Source of the DNA: Arachis hypogaea
Lineage: Eukaryota; Streptophyta; Magnoliopsida; Fabales; Fabaceae
NCBI RefSeq assembly: GCF_003086295.3
Contig: NC_092052.1
Coordinates: 23,969,427 to 24,033,426 of the forward strand
Reading direction: 5' to 3'
DNA: 64,000 nucleotides
Under the pieces are notes generated by a model. The model made no database searches and was not told the origin of the DNA. It worked only from the letters and a program-made list of their open reading frames with translations. The position numbers were made by a program, and so were the translations under genes. Numbering within the stretch: the first letter of the stretch is position 1; every line of letters begins with the position of its first letter. Of this stretch, positions 20,896 to 33,715 are shown piece after piece.

Positions 20896-22362
20896 CGATA
20901 CCGATCTCCGTAGGTTAGTACCTTCCTGTCCCAACACCAATGTTTAAATTTTCTTTGTTTGTTCATTGTTGCATTTGCATGTTTGATTGCATATTTGTTT
21001 GATTTTCTGCATATTTTACCACCACTTGGTTAAAGTAATATTTTCTTTTTCAAGAAATTTTTTTTAGAGTATTTTACTAATTTAAATTAAAATTTTTATT
21101 GAACTTGTTTGAAGAAATATTATTTTGGAACATGGTCTAGAGCTCGAACACACAAAACCAGTGAGATTTTGAGCCTATTTGATTGGTTGCATTTTATCAA
21201 CCAATATTTTATTTTTGGTGTGTGTTGTTCTCTCTAAAAGTGTGATCTTTGTCTTGCTTAATTCTATATTTCCATGGTTTGATATATGCATGCACTTATA
21301 TGATTGAGGCCTTTGTTTCACTGAGCTTACATACCCATATGGCCTTACCCTTTCATTATCCCTTGCAAACCAATTTGAGCCTATTTTACCCCTTTTATTC
21401 TTTACTTTAGCACATCATTAACTCTAAGCGGAAAACAATATTGTCCTTAATTTGAATCCTTGGTTAGCTTAGACTAGTGAGAGTGCTCATGAATTAAGTG
21501 TGGGGAAAGTGCGTTTGGAAACGTTTGGTTTTGGAAATTAAGTATGTTAAACTTCTTTATGAAAATGTGAAAGAAATATTTAGGACATGTTCATGCATTC
21601 AATAATTTAATCATATGCATTGAGAAAAACAAAAGAAAAAAATTTGTTAAGAAAAGAAAAAAAATAATAAAAATACAAAAAAAAAGAGAAAAAGAAAAGA
21701 AACAGAGCAAATAAGTAAAAGGGGACAAAATTCCCCAAAGCAAGTGGAGAAAGCAATGCATATGTACTGTACTTGAAATTAGAATACATGAATATGTGGA
21801 AAACATGGTTACTGGATAGTTAGATGTTGTATTATGATTACATGGATTATCTAAGTTAGGTGGAAAGTTTAAGTTAATTAAGGATTCAGATTTTAGTCCA
21901 CTTGGCCAAATACAATCCTACCTTGACCCTAACCCCATTACAACCCTTAAAAAGACCTCTTGATATGTGTATCTGTGCATTAAATTTATGTTGATTATTA
22001 GATGAAGAGCAAGCCTTAGAAAGCAAGATTAGTAGAGAACTGAGAGATCGAACCTTAAACACCTGAGCAATTAGAGTGCATACACTTCCAGTGAGGGTTC
22101 GATGCTCGATTCTTTATTCCCGGCTTTCATGAGCTATTTTCTTCTTGCAAGTTCACTTGTACTTTATTTTGTGATTTGAACTAGTGGAATCTAGTTTATA
22201 TTTATTCTTGGAGAATTTATTCACTTTTAAACCAAGTAGAAAAAAAAAGCATTCTGCATTTAGTTGCATTCATATAGATAGGTTGCATTTCATACTTTCT
22301 ACCATTCCCCTTCACTCTCTTATAGCTTCTCTTGAGCTTAGCACGAGGACATGCTAATCTTT
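20896..22362 (+). other. 3' untranslated region of non-autonomous element
   Basis: AT-rich; no gene. A related purine phrase (TTAAGTGTGGGGAAAG) occurs near 21497. An A-rich low-complexity stretch is at 21625-21720. It ends with GAGGACATGCTAATC before the PPT. Confidence 0.6.
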
Positions 22363-22376
22363 AAGTATAGGGAGGT
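22363..22376 (+). promoter_or_regulatory. Polypurine tract
   Basis: AAGTATAGGGAGGT lies directly before the 3' LTR. It has two differences from the canonical tract (GTATA for GTGTG). Confidence 0.75.
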
Positions 22377-23839
22377 TGATAAACCACTATTTTATGGTTT
22401 ATCTTATGCTCAATTGAGTGGTTTATATCAATTCTTTACTCACTTATTCATATGATTTGCATGAGTTTACATTTTTCCTTCCTAATCTTGTGCGATGATT
22501 GAAAATATGTTTCTTTGGTCTTATATTTGCTAATATTACCATTCGATGCTGTGATATGTGTGTTAAGTGTTTTCAGAGATTACAGGGTAGGAATGGCTTA
22601 GAGGATGGAAAAGAAGCATGCAAAAGTGGAAGAAATACAAGAAACTGAAGGAACTGCTAAAGCTGTCTAGCCTGACCTCCTGGTACTAAATCGACCATAA
22701 CTTGAGCTACAGAGGTCCAAATGATGCAGTTCCAGTTGCGTTGGAAAGCTAACCTCCGGGGCTTCAAAATGATATTTAATTTGCTATAGTGGCCATACAA
22801 CTAGGCGATGCGAATGCGTGCTCCACGCGGATGCGTTGCAATGACAAAAATCAGCGTGACAGAATTCATAATTAGTGATTTCTAGACTGTTTTTGGCCCA
22901 GTTTTTGGCCCAGAAAACACAGATTAGAGGCTATAAAGTGGGAGAAATGCATTCATTCATTCATGGAACATTCAATATACATAATTTTAGGTTTTAGATG
23001 TAGTTTTTAGAGAGAGAGGTTCTCTCCTCTCTCTTAGGTTTTAGGATTAGGATTTCTCTTAATTTTAGGATTGCTTCTCAATTCCAGGTTTAATGTTCTT
23101 TTAATTTAGTTTCTCTTCTACTTTTATTTATTCTAATGCTTTTACTTGTTAATTACTTATGTTAATAAATTGGCTTATGAACTCTTCATGTTAGATTTGA
23201 ATATTCTATTTAATACAATTTGAGGTATTTCATATTTAAGATTGTTTCCTTCTATTTATGATATAAATAATTTAGATTTTTCCCCTTTTGCTTTGGTTGA
23301 GTAATTGGTGACACTTGAGTTGTCAAACTCAGCAGTTGATTGAGAATTGAAAATTACTGATTGATTTGGATCCCTCTAAAGCTAGTCTTTCCACAGGAGT
23401 TGACTAGGACTTGAGGAATCAAATTGATTAGTCCACTTGACTTTCCTTTATTTAGTAAGGGTTAACTAAGTGGGAGCAATAACAATTCTCATCACACCTG
23501 ATAAAGATAACTAGGATGGGATTTCCAGTTCTCATACCTTGCCAAGATTTTTCTTAATTATTAATTTATTTTTCTTGCCATTTAAATTACTTGTTCCTTA
23601 TTTTAAAAACCCAAAACAAAATTCTACCTTTTCCATAACCAATATAAACACACCTCCCTACAATTCCTTGAGAAGACGACCCGAGGTTTAAATACTTCAG
23701 TTATAAATTTTATTGGGTTTTGTTACTTGTGACAACCAAAGTTTTTGTACGAAAGGATTCTTTGTTGGTTTAGAAACTATACTTACAACGCGATTATATT
23801 TTTATAAAAATTTATTTACTAGCAAGAATCAGTTCGTCA
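22377..23839 (+). repeat. 3' LTR of non-autonomous element
   Basis: 1463 bp, TGATAAACC...GTTCGTCA. TATA box CTATAAAG at 22930-22937. Differences from the 5' LTR are scattered, many of them transitions, some at CpG. Confidence 0.88.
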
Positions 23840-25068
23840 CACCTAACTTGGCATTTACCAAGTTAGGCGCCAAGACAAACTCCACACGTCAAGTCAAGGC
23901 TGCATAGGTGGTGCCTAACTTGGTGAGGCACAATAAATACACACAATTAGGTTCGGCCAGCATGAAGTTAGCCACCACTCCCTTCCAAGTTAGGCACCAA
24001 CACCAAGACACACTCAAAGCATTCCAAACCAGGCAACAAGGGTGGCGCTTATCTTGGAATTTCCCAGGTTAGGCGCCAGTTCAATGATTTGCAAGTGGTC
24101 CCACATCCATCAAGGAATGATTTGAAGATGTTAATTGATTTTTATTAAACTTTTATTTTATTTATAAATAGGAAAAGATATTATTTAGTTTTAAAAAATA
24201 TATTTTACATTAATTTGGATTAGATATAAAAGGGAAAAGAATCAGGCCTTCGGACTCTTCTCTCTTACATCATTTCGCAATTTACAGTTTTTCAGAATCC
24301 TTGTTTTTCTCTCTAAACCATGAGCAATTAAACCTCCACTGTTAAGGTTAGGAGCTCTGTTTATTCTATGGATTAATACTATTACTGTTCTATTTTAATT
24401 CATGTATTGATTTCAATTTCAAGAATTATTTTCGTTCTTTATCTTATGAATCTGGGTGGAACGGAAGTATGACCTTTATTCTATTTGAGTTCTTGTAAAA
24501 CTTGGAAAAGCTCTTTACCTGAACAACAACTTGAAAACATATTCTCCTAAATCACTAATTATCTGGACTTAACGGGATATGTGATATATAATCCTCTTAT
24601 TTTTGGGTAATTACGGTTTCTGTGGCACATAAACTAGATTTGAACTTAATCCTCTAATTGGAATCAAGTGACCAAGGAATTGGCGGTTGATGAAGGTTAG
24701 ATGAGACTAAAAAGGTCTAAGGAATTAGGGTTTAGTCACATATAGTTTTCCGTGAATTGAATCTTGCATGATTAAAGTAGTTGGTAAGAAAAGTTAATCC
24801 AAAAAATAAATATCTATGAAGCCTTAACTGTTTTCTCCATATTATTCACACCAATTTACTGCTTGCTCTCTGATATTCTGAATTTACTGTTAATGCTTTT
24901 GAATTCTCAAACACTCTTTTCTGCTTGTCTAACTAAGTAAATCACGTAATCATTGTTGGTTAGTCCATCAATCCTGGTGGGATTGACCCTCGTTCACTTG
25001 AGGTACTACTTGGTACAACCCGATGCACTTGCCAGTTAGTTTGTGGATTATAAATTCTGCACCGTTAC
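23840..25068 (+). repeat. LTR of second gypsy family, 3' part
   Basis: Continuation of 15241-15587. Bases 23840-24075 hold five to six copies of CCTAACTTGG/CCAAGTTAGG motifs forming hairpins. A promoter-like ATATAAAAGGG is near 24226. The end (CACTTGCCAGTTAGTTTGTGG, about 25030) matches the end of the minus-strand LTR at 49556-49620. The final bases are lost or diverged before the CACTA fragment. No PBS follows. Confidence 0.65.
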
Positions 25069-25117
25069 TTGATTTATTTTATTAGTTGGTTTCAATATGT
25101 GTAGTCTAAATCATTAG

Positions 25118-25507
25118 AGCGTGAAGTGATATTGGCAGAGACCTTTAAGTATACCCATATGTTAAAGGCTAACAAGGAGAGATTTACTGATGAGCACTCT
25201 GTGGCTCACTATGTGAGTTTTAATTAAAGTCAATTAACTGTCATTCTAATCTCGATGTATGTTACACAAGAGGACTACACGCAGAGATTGGAGGCCACGA
25301 CCCAGAATCCTAGCCTAGTGGGGACGACCACAGTTCCGATGCCTCAGTCGTTGATCCTGATATGGTTTGGCGCGAGACCGTGTTTGAGTCCTAAATGAAT
25401 CAACGCCGCATTTTCACAATGGTGGCTTTATCTGCCTCTGCCTCTACCTCTGCCACCAGCCCTGCCAATCACGTGGAAGTTGTTGAATTGAGAAAGGAGG
25501 TGCAGAA
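25118..25507 (+). pseudogene. CACTA (En/Spm) transposase fragment, 5' piece
   Basis: The reading ILAETFKYTHMLKANKERF (about 25130-25190) is characteristic of plant Ptta/En/Spm transposase proteins. A probable short intron starting GTGAGTTTTA near 25219 and ending at an AG near 25276 joins it to DYTQRLEATTQNPSLVGTTT. The frame then degenerates (stops and shifts at 25370-25400), although VVELRKEVQ is still readable at 25480. It is interrupted at 25507 by an LTR insertion and continues at 35876. Confidence 0.7.
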
Positions 25508-25686
25508 TGTAACACCCTCACTATCAGAATGTCACGCTTCTGACTGCACCACTCTGATAACAAGAAGTATTACGACGACTTCATATACTTAATAATAAAA
25601 TAGTTTATGAAAATAAAATCTTTAATGAATAAATAAATTGGAAGTAACCCATAATAAGATTTTTCTGAAATTTCTTAGTCTTTCAT
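25508..25686 (-). repeat. 3' LTR of small LTR (TRIM-like) element
   Basis: On the plus strand it starts TGTAACACCCTCAC and parallels 35692-35870. It is preceded by target duplication CAGAA (25503-25507). Its last few bases lie at 35130-35135, beyond a nested element inserted at 25686. Confidence 0.75.
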
Positions 25687-27008
25687 TGATAAACCACTAT
25701 TTTATGGTTTATCCTGTACTCAATTGAGTGGATTTTATCAACTCTTTACCCACTTATTCATACTATTTGCATGGTTTTACATTTGCCTTCCTAATTATGT
25801 GCTTTGATTAAAAACATGCTTCTTTGGTCTTAAGTTCCCTATGTTTAATCCTCTCTTATTACCATTAGATGCCTTGATATGTGTGTTAAGTGATTTCAGA
25901 GATTACAGGGCAGGAATGACTCAGAGGATGGAAAGGAAGCATGCAAAAGTGGAAGGAATACAAGAAGTTAGAGAAATTGCTAAGCTGTCCAGCCTGACCT
26001 CTTCGCACTCAAACGGCTATAACTTTAGCTACAGAAGTCCAAACGACGCGGTTCCAGTTGCGTTGGAAAGCTAACGTCCGGGGCTTCGATTTGATATATA
26101 ATATACCATAATTTCCCTGACGCTAGGCGACGCGACCGCGTGCTCCATGCGGACGCGTCGCAGTGACGAAAAACCAGCGTGATAGATTTCTTCTCCGGCA
26201 ATTTCTGGGCTGTTTCTGACCCAGTTCTCGGTCCAGAAAACACAGATTAGAAGCTATAAAGTAGAGAAATACATCCATTCATGAAAAAGGCTTTCACATT
26301 CACAATTTTAGGAGTAGATGTAGTTTTTAGAGAGAGAGGTTCTCTCCTCTCTCTTAGGATTAGGATTTAGGACTTCTCTTAGTTTTAGGAGTGACTCTCA
26401 ATCCCAGGTTCAATGTTCTTTTATTTCTTTTCTCAATTTTGTTTATGACTCTCTATGTTTAGATTGATTTTTTATTTAATATATTTTGAGGTATTTCAGA
26501 CTTATGATTGCTTTCTTTTATTTATATAAATAATTTAGATTTTTCCCTTTTGGCTTTGGTTGAGTCATTGGTAACTCTTGAGTTATCAAACTCATTGTTG
26601 ATTGAAAATTGGAATTCTTCAAGAATTACTTCGAGATCCAATAACTCTAACTTTTCCCAAGGAAAGACTGGGACTTGAGGATTCGAATTAATTCGTCCAC
26701 TTAACTTACCTTCATAGTTAGAGGTTAACAAAGTGGGAGAAAAATCCATTCTCATCACAATTGATAAGGATAACCAGGATGGGACTTCCAGTTCTTATAC
26801 CTTTCCAAGAGTTTATTTTACAGTTATTATTATTTTATTTTACTTGTCATTCAACATACTTTTTACCTTGATCCAAAATCCGAATTTACAACTCATAACC
26901 AATAATAAGAACACCTCCCTGCAATTCCTTGAGAAGACGACCCGAGGTTTGAATACTTCGGTTATCAATTTATTTAGGGGTTTGTTACTTGTGACAACAA
27001 CAACATTT
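25687..27008 (+). repeat. 5' LTR, truncated at its 3' end
   Basis: Same family as 33716-35124. It stops in GTGACAACAACAACATTT, where the complete LTR continues for about 90 bp. TATA box CTATAAA at 26254-26260. Confidence 0.85.
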
Positions 27009-28420
27009 TGATGAGAGGAACTTTTGCGTGGTCTAGAAATTTGCGGACAAATCCTCGTTGCAAGTATAGTTTATAAACCTTCAAAAGTCCTTTCATACAA
27101 ACGTTGTGGTTGTCACAAGTAACAAACCCCTAAATAAATTGATAACCGAAGTATTCAAACCTCGGGTCGTCTTCTCAAGGAATTGCAGGGAGGTGTTTTT
27201 ATTATTGGTTATGAGTTGTAAATTGGGATTTTGGATCAAGGTAAAAAGTATGTTGAATGACAAGTAAAATAAAATAATAATAACTGTAAAATAAACTCTT
27301 GTAAAGGTATAAGAACTAGAAGTCCCATCCTGGTTATCCTTATCAATTGTGATGAGAATGGATTTTTCTCCCACTTTGTTAACCTCTAACTATGAAGGTA
27401 AGTTAAGTGGACGAATTAATTTGAATCCTCAAGTCCCAGTCTTTCCTTGGGAAAAATTAGAGTTATTGGATCTCGAAGTAATTCTTGAAGAATTCTAATT
27501 TTCAATCAACAATGAGTTTGATAACTCAAGAGTTACCAATGACTCAACCAAAGTCAAAAGGGAAAAATCCAAATTATTTATATAAATAAAAGAAAGCAAT
27601 CATAAGTCTGAAATACCTCAAAATATATTAAATAGAAAATCAATCTAAACATAGAGAGTCATAAACAAAATTGAGAAAAGAAATAAAAGAACATTGAACT
27701 TGGGATTGAGAGTCACTCCTAAAACTAAGAGAAGTCCTAAATCCTAATCCTAAGAGAGAGGAGAGAACCTCTCTCTCTAAAAACTACATCTACTCCTAAA
27801 ATTGTGAATGTGAAAGCCTTTTTCATGAATGGATACATTCCTCTGCTTTATAGCCTCTAATCTGTGTTTTCTGGGCCGAGAACTGGGTCAAAAACAGCCC
27901 AGAAATCGCCGGAGAAGAAATCAGTCACGCTGGTTTTTTGTCACTGTGACGCGTCTGCATGAAGCACGCGGTCGCGTCGCCTAGAGTTAGGGCAAATATG
28001 GAATATTATATATCAAATTGAAGCCCCGGATGTTAGCTTTCCAACGCAACTAGAACCGCGTCGTTTGGACCTCTGTAGCTAAAGTTATAGCCGTTTGAGT
28101 GCGAAGAGGTCAGGCTGAACAGCTTAGCAATTTCTCTAACTTCTTGTATTCCTTCCACTTTTGCATGCTTCCTTTCCATCCTCTGAGCCATTCCTGCCCT
28201 GTAATCTCTGAAATCACTTAACACACATATCAAGGCATCTAATGGTAATAAGAGAGGATTAAACATAGGGAACTTAAGACCAAAGAAGCATGTTTTCAAT
28301 CAAAGCACATAATTAAGAAGGCAAATGTAAAACCATGCAAATAGTATGAATATGTGTGTAAAGAGTTGATAAAATCCACTCAATTGAGTACAAGATAAAC
28401 CATAAAATAGTGGTTTATCA
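27009..28420 (-). repeat. Complete LTR in inverted orientation
   Basis: 1412 bp, the reverse complement of 33716-35124 (1409 bp). It begins TGATGAGAGG, the complement of the LTR end, and ends GGTTTATCA, the complement of its start. With 25687-27008 it forms a large head-to-head palindrome. Confidence 0.85.
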
Positions 28421-29829
28421 ACCTCCCCATACTTAAACATTAGCATGTCCTCATGCTAAGTTCAAGAGAAGCTATAAAGATGAAGAAGAATGGTAGATTA
28501 ATATGAAATGCAACCTATCTATATGAATGCAACTACATGCAAAATGTTTCTACCTACTTAGTTAAAAGTAAACAAATCTTTCAAGAAGAAATATGAACTG
28601 GATTTCACTAATTCAAATCATGAAAATGAAGTACAAATAGACTTGCAAGAAGGAATTAGCTTATGAAAGCAGGAAACAAGGAATTGAGCATCGAACCCTC
28701 ACTGGTAGTGTATACACTCTAATCACTCAAGTGTTTTAGGTTCGATTCTCTCAATTCTCCACTAACCTTTCTTTCTAAGGCTTGCTCTTCATCTAAAAAT
28801 CAACATAAATTTAATGCACAGATACACATATCAAGAGGTCTTTTAAGGGTTGTAATGGGGTTGGGGTCAAGGTAGGATTGTATTTGGTCAAGTGGACTAA
28901 AATCTGAATCCTTAATTAACTTAAACTTTTCCCACCTAACTTAAGACAATCCATGTAATCAAAGTACAAAACCTAACTGTCCATCAACCATGTTTTCCAC
29001 ATATCCATGCATTCTTATTTCAAGTACAGTACATATGCATTACTTTCACCACTTACTTTGGGGCATTTTGTCCCCTTCTACTTATTTGCTCTTTTTCTTT
29101 TCTTTTTCTCACTTTTTTTTTCAATACATATGATTAAATTATTGGATGCATGAATCATATCCTAAACATTTCTTTCACATTTTTAGAAAATTCTAACATA
29201 CTCAATTCTCAAACCAAATGGTTCCAAACCCACTTTTTCCCACACTTAATTCATGAGCACTTTCACTAGTCTAAGCTAACCAAGGATTCAAATTAAGGAC
29301 ATTATTGTTTTTCGCTTAGAGTTAATGATGTGCTATAGTAAAGAACAAAGGGGTAAAATAGGCTCAAATTGGTTTACAAAGGATAATGAAAGGTAAGGCC
29401 ATATGGGTATGTAAGCTTAGTGAAACAAAGGCCTCAATCATGTAAGTGCATGCATACATCAAACTATGGAAATATAGAATTAAGCAAGACAAAGATCACA
29501 ATTTTAGAGAGAAAAACACACACCAAAAATAAAATATTGGTTGGTAAAATACAACCAATTCACATAGGCTCAAAAATCTCACAGAGTTTGTGTGTTCGAG
29601 CTCTAAACCATGTTCCAGTATAATATTTCTTCAAACAAGTGTAACATTAAATTTTTATTCAAATTAGTGAAATGCTCTAAAAGGTTTCTTGAAAAAGAAA
29701 ATATTACTTCAACCAAGTGGTAAAATATGCACAAAATCAAATAAATATGCAATCAAACATGCAAATATGATAATGAACTAACAAATAAAGTAAAATAATT
29801 GTGTTGAATTAGGAAATAACTAACCCATG
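28421..29829 (-). other. Inverted copy of the 3' UTR and PPT
   Basis: The complement of 32310-33715, beginning with the reversed PPT (ACCTCCCCATACTT, 28421-28434). It ends at CCATGG near 29829, where plus-strand sequence resumes. No gene. Confidence 0.8.
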
Positions 29830-29849
29830 GAGAAGAAGATGTGGTTGAA

Positions 29850-30457
29850 GACTTAGGAGATGCAGAACCTCCATGGAAAGTCCAGTCATAGAACCCCCTT
29901 TCAAGACGCTTGAAATTGATGCTGAGGAGGGTGTACAACCTCCAAGGCATATCACAGTTGAAGACTTGGAAGAGGTTGATCAAGAGATGGAGATTCAAGA
30001 AGAAGAAGCACAACCTCCCATGCCCTTGGAAAGCAATGAAGAGAAGATTGAATTGGAAGAAAGCTACCAAGAGGAAGAGGTTGAAATTGAAGAAGCTTGC
30101 AAAGAGGTTGTAATTATCAGAGAAAAGCACAAGGGAGTGGAGCTTGCAATTTCATTAAAAATACCTCCCCCTAAGTTGCCATCATCCTTCACAACATTCA
30201 AGTGGGTAAAATTCATATCCCTTAGCTTTCTAATTCCACTTGAATATGGGCTACTGGAGACGGATGGTCAACTTAGAGCTCTTTGTAACATTAAGAGTAA
30301 GAGGAAGATGGCCAGTGGTAAGAATTGTCCTGCAAGGTTCATCATGGTTGGAAGCTTTAAGTTTAAACACAAAGGTTGGTGTAAAGCTCAATTGAATAGG
30401 TCTAAGAAGCTGTTTGGTAGCTGCAATGAGAATTCAAATTACTTATCACGCAGTTGA
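29850..30457 (+). pseudogene. C-terminal half of the non-autonomous gag-like ORF
   Basis: The frame is open from ATG 29873 to TGA 30455-30457 and matches 18650-19241. It has a Glu-rich acidic part (IQEEEAQPPMPLESNEEK), then the conserved block FISLSFLIPLEYGLLETDG and the basic Cys/Trp part (WCKAQLNRSKKLFGSC). The upstream part aligns in another frame because one G is missing near 29877 (CCATGG-AAAG against CCATGGGAAAG). The N-terminal half of the protein is absent. Conservation of residues between two diverged elements suggests past selection on this C-terminal unit. Confidence 0.6.
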
Positions 30458-30709
30458 AAAAATACAGATCCCGACAAAGATGGGTGTAAAAGCAAATTTG
30501 GGATCCTGGAATCTGCTCTGACACTTGTTACCTTGGGAGCCTAAGAATCTGTTTGAAGCTTCTTAAGGGCTTTACATGCTTAGTTTGGGACCCCAGAGGT
30601 TACTGGAGATACAAACATTGGTGGAGATTCCTGGATGAGTTCAAACACAAGCCACCATAACAGGGAGCTCATCAAATGTCCAACTTAAGGACTTTAACTA
30701 AAAGTGCTA

Positions 30710-30727
30710 GGTGGGAGACAACCCACC
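30710..30727 (+). promoter_or_regulatory. Conserved stem-loop after ORF
   Basis: GGTGGG-AGACAA-CCCACC, with perfect pairing, in the same context as at 1767, 13042 and 19489. Confidence 0.6.
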
Positions 30728-30875
30728 ATGGTATAATCATTCCTTTCTCAATTTTAATTTTATTTTGTTTTGTTTGTTTGTTTATTTTATTTTATTCTAT
30801 TTTTATTGAACCTGGAATTATTCATAACATCCATATCAGCACTGCATTTGCATCTACATATTGCATTAAAAAAAA

Positions 30876-31425
30876 ACGCACGCAACGCGGCAGCGTCGCT
30901 GACGCGTCCGCGTCACTAGTGCGTTGGGGAGAAAAGAATTGAACAGAGAGTCACGCAAAAGCGTGGCTGGAGGTGCGCCTTTAGCATAATTTGACCCCAC
31001 GCGACCGCGTCACTCACGCGACCGCGTCATGTGGGAACTTTGGCCTCCCACGCGACCGCGTCACCCACGCGGCCGCGTGCCATGAAAATCGACGTAACAA
31101 GGGTGTATGGCCGAAAGTTGAGCTGGAATTGGGCTGGACTTGTGCTGGAAGCCCAAGTCCTCTGACGCGAACGCGTGCCCCACGCGGCCATGTCGTTTTC
31201 CAAAAATGGCCATCCACGCGATCGCGTCACCCACGCGATTGCGTCACCAAAAAATTTGGCAAAATAAGATTTTGAACAGAGAGTTGTGCGAGCGCGAGGC
31301 TGCCCTCGCGCCAGTAGCACAAAACGTGTCACGTGACCGCGTGACCGACGCGACCGCGTCGATTAACTTACAAGCGCAAGTCACGCGACCGCGTGCCCCA
31401 CGCGTCCGCGTTGCTTGCGCCGCAC
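30876..31425 (+). repeat. CG-rich palindrome array
   Basis: Units such as CACGCGACCGCGTCAC in pairs, equivalent to the arrays at 1852, 13125 and 19626. A pyrimidine-rich leader follows at 31440-31570. Confidence 0.8.
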
Positions 31426-32152
31426 AGCTCAACCTAAATTGCCAAAATATCTTATCTTTCTCTTCCCCAAATCCTATTTTCTCTTTTCCCTCCTTATTTC
31501 TTCCTTACTTCTTCTTCCCTTCTTTCCCTTCTCATTCTTCTTATTTTTCTTTTTATTTTATTTTAATTTATTTGCATACTTTCATTCATTGCATTATTTT
31601 CATTGGTGTTAGAAATTTATTTGGGTCATTATTTCTATATTTTACTTGTGGATTATTAGAGAAATTATTTGACAATTATATATTACTTTTTAAAGGATTG
31701 CTTGCATGTTCAATTTAATACTTTCAAATAGCTTATTTACCATGCATGCTATGTGTTTGTGAAAACGCCCGTATGACATTGTGCACTATTTTTAAGATTT
31801 CTTTTAATCTACTACTATAAATGCTTGTTTTTCTCAAAATCCTTTTTATATTTTATTAATTAAATATAATTGTTATTACAAACATGTTGTTAGTTTGAAA
31901 GACTTGGTAATTTAACTTGGATATTGAAAGCTTGATCTATGCTACTCATGCCTTTGCCAGCATGCCAATAAACACCTTGCATTCACTTGTCATCATATGC
32001 ACTAGCTATTTTCCATTGATGACTTTTCACATGTACTCATGAGCGTGTCTTAATGTCATTCTTCTTTATTGTGCATTGATTACCACCTTTCCCGCTCTCT
32101 TCCTTGCTCTAACCCTTAGCTTTAAAAGTCACTTTCTTTTTCCCTTTTCAGG

Positions 32153-32284
32153 ATGGCCACCAAGAAGGGTAAAGAGAAAGCTACTCCCAAATCACCGGCA
32201 AGGAAAGGAACAAAAAGAGCCCCAGTTGAAGCAACCCGTCCACTTGTATATCTTAGCATGCACCGAGGACAGTGCAATCTTTAA
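32153..32284 (+). pseudogene. ORF3 remnant (43 codons)
   Basis: ATG sits two bases after a pyrimidine tract ending CAG. The first 23 residues keep the basic start of ORF3 (MATKKGKEKATPKSPARKG), then join directly to the last part and end at TAA 32282-32284. The ORF3 body is deleted. Retention of start, splice-like site and end, as at 20739, suggests the flanks matter more than the protein. Confidence 0.6.
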
Positions 32285-32296
32285 GTATGGGGAGGT
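32283..32296 (+). promoter_or_regulatory. Internal purine tract
   Basis: AAGTATGGGGAGGT overlaps the stop of the ORF3 remnant, as at 4449 and 20882. Confidence 0.5.
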
Positions 32297-33701
32297 CGAT
32301 ACCGATCTCCATGGGTTAGTTATTTCCTAATTCAACACCAATATTTTACTTTATTTCTTAGTTCATTATCACATTTGCATGTTTGATTACAAATTTATTT
32401 GATTTTGTGCATATTTTACCACTTGGTTGAAGTAATATTTTCTTTTTCAAGAAACCTTTTAGAGCATTTCACTAATTTGAATAAAAATTTAATGTTACAC
32501 TTGTTTGAAGAAATATTATACTGGAACATGGTTTAGAGCTCGAACACACAAAATCTGTGAGATTTTTGAGCTATGTGAATTGGTTTTATTTTACCAACCA
32601 ATATTTTATTTTTGGTGTGTGTTTTTCTCTCTGAAATTGTGATCTTTATCTTGCTTAATTCTATATTTCCATGGTTTGATGTATGCATGCACTTACATGA
32701 TTGAGGCCTTTGTTTCACTAAGCTTACATACCCATATGGCCTTACCTTTCATTATCCTTTGAAAACCAATTTGAGCCAATTTTACCCCTTTGTTCTTTAC
32801 TTTAGCACATCATTAACTCTAAGCGAAAAATAATAATGTCCTTAATTTGAATCCTTGGTTAGCTTAGACTAGTGAAAGTGCTCATGAATTAAGTGTGGGG
32901 AAAAGTGGGTTTAGAACCATTTGGTTTGAGAATTGAGTATGTTAGAATTTTCTGAAAATGTGAAAGAAATGTTTAGGACATGATTCATGCATCCAATAAT
33001 TTCATCATATGTATTGAAAAAAAGTGAGAAAAAGAAAAGAAAAAGAGCAAATAAGTAGAAGGGGACAAAATGCCCCAAAGTAAGTGGTGAAAGTAATGCA
33101 TATGTACTGTACTTGAAATAAGAATGCATGAATATGTGAAAAACATGGTTGATGGACAGTTAGGTTTTGTACTTTGATTACATGGATTGTCTTAAGTTAG
33201 GTGGGAAAAGTTTAAGTTAATTAAGGATTTAGATTTTAGTCCACTTGACCAAATACAATCCTACCTTGACCCCAACCCCATTACAACCCTTAAAAGACCT
33301 CTTGATATGTGTATCTGTGCATTAAATTTATGTTGATTGTTAGATGAAGAGCAAGCCTTAGAAAGCAAGGTTAGTGGAGAATTGAGAGAATCGAACCTAA
33401 AACACTTGAGTGATTAGAGTGTATACACTACCAGTGAGGGTTCGATGCTCAATTCCTTGTTCCCTGCTTTCATAAGCTAATTCCTTCTTGCAAGTCTATT
33501 TGTACTTCATTTTCATGATTTGAATTAGTGAAATCCAGTTCATATTTCTTCTTGAAAGATATGTTTACTTTTAACTAAGTAGGTAGAAACATTTTGCATG
33601 TAGTTGCATTCATATAGATAGGTTGCATTTCATATTAATCTACCATTCTTCTTCATCTTTATAGCTTCTCTTGAGCTTAGCATGAGGACATGCTAATGTT
33701 T
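32297..33701 (+). other. 3' untranslated region
   Basis: AT-rich with no gene. It is the counterpart of 20896-22362, including the phrase TTAAGTGTGGGGAAAAG near 32890. Confidence 0.6.
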
Positions 33702-33715
33702 AAGTGTGGGGAGAT
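33702..33715 (+). promoter_or_regulatory. Polypurine tract
   Basis: AAGTGTGGGGAGAT lies directly before the 3' LTR. Confidence 0.75.

Larger units (their letters stand above)
15588..23839 (+). mobile_element. Complete non-autonomous gypsy element with two LTRs
   Basis: The 8.25-kb element has LTRs of 1456 and 1463 bp (TGATAAACC...CGTCA), a tRNA-Asp PBS and a PPT, but no protease, RT or integrase. It has the same termini and cis motifs as the Athila-type element, so it probably borrowed that family's enzymes (inference). Flanking pentamers are CAGCT (15583-15587) and CACCT (23840-23844), a target duplication with one mismatch. It is nested inside another family's LTR. Confidence 0.85.
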
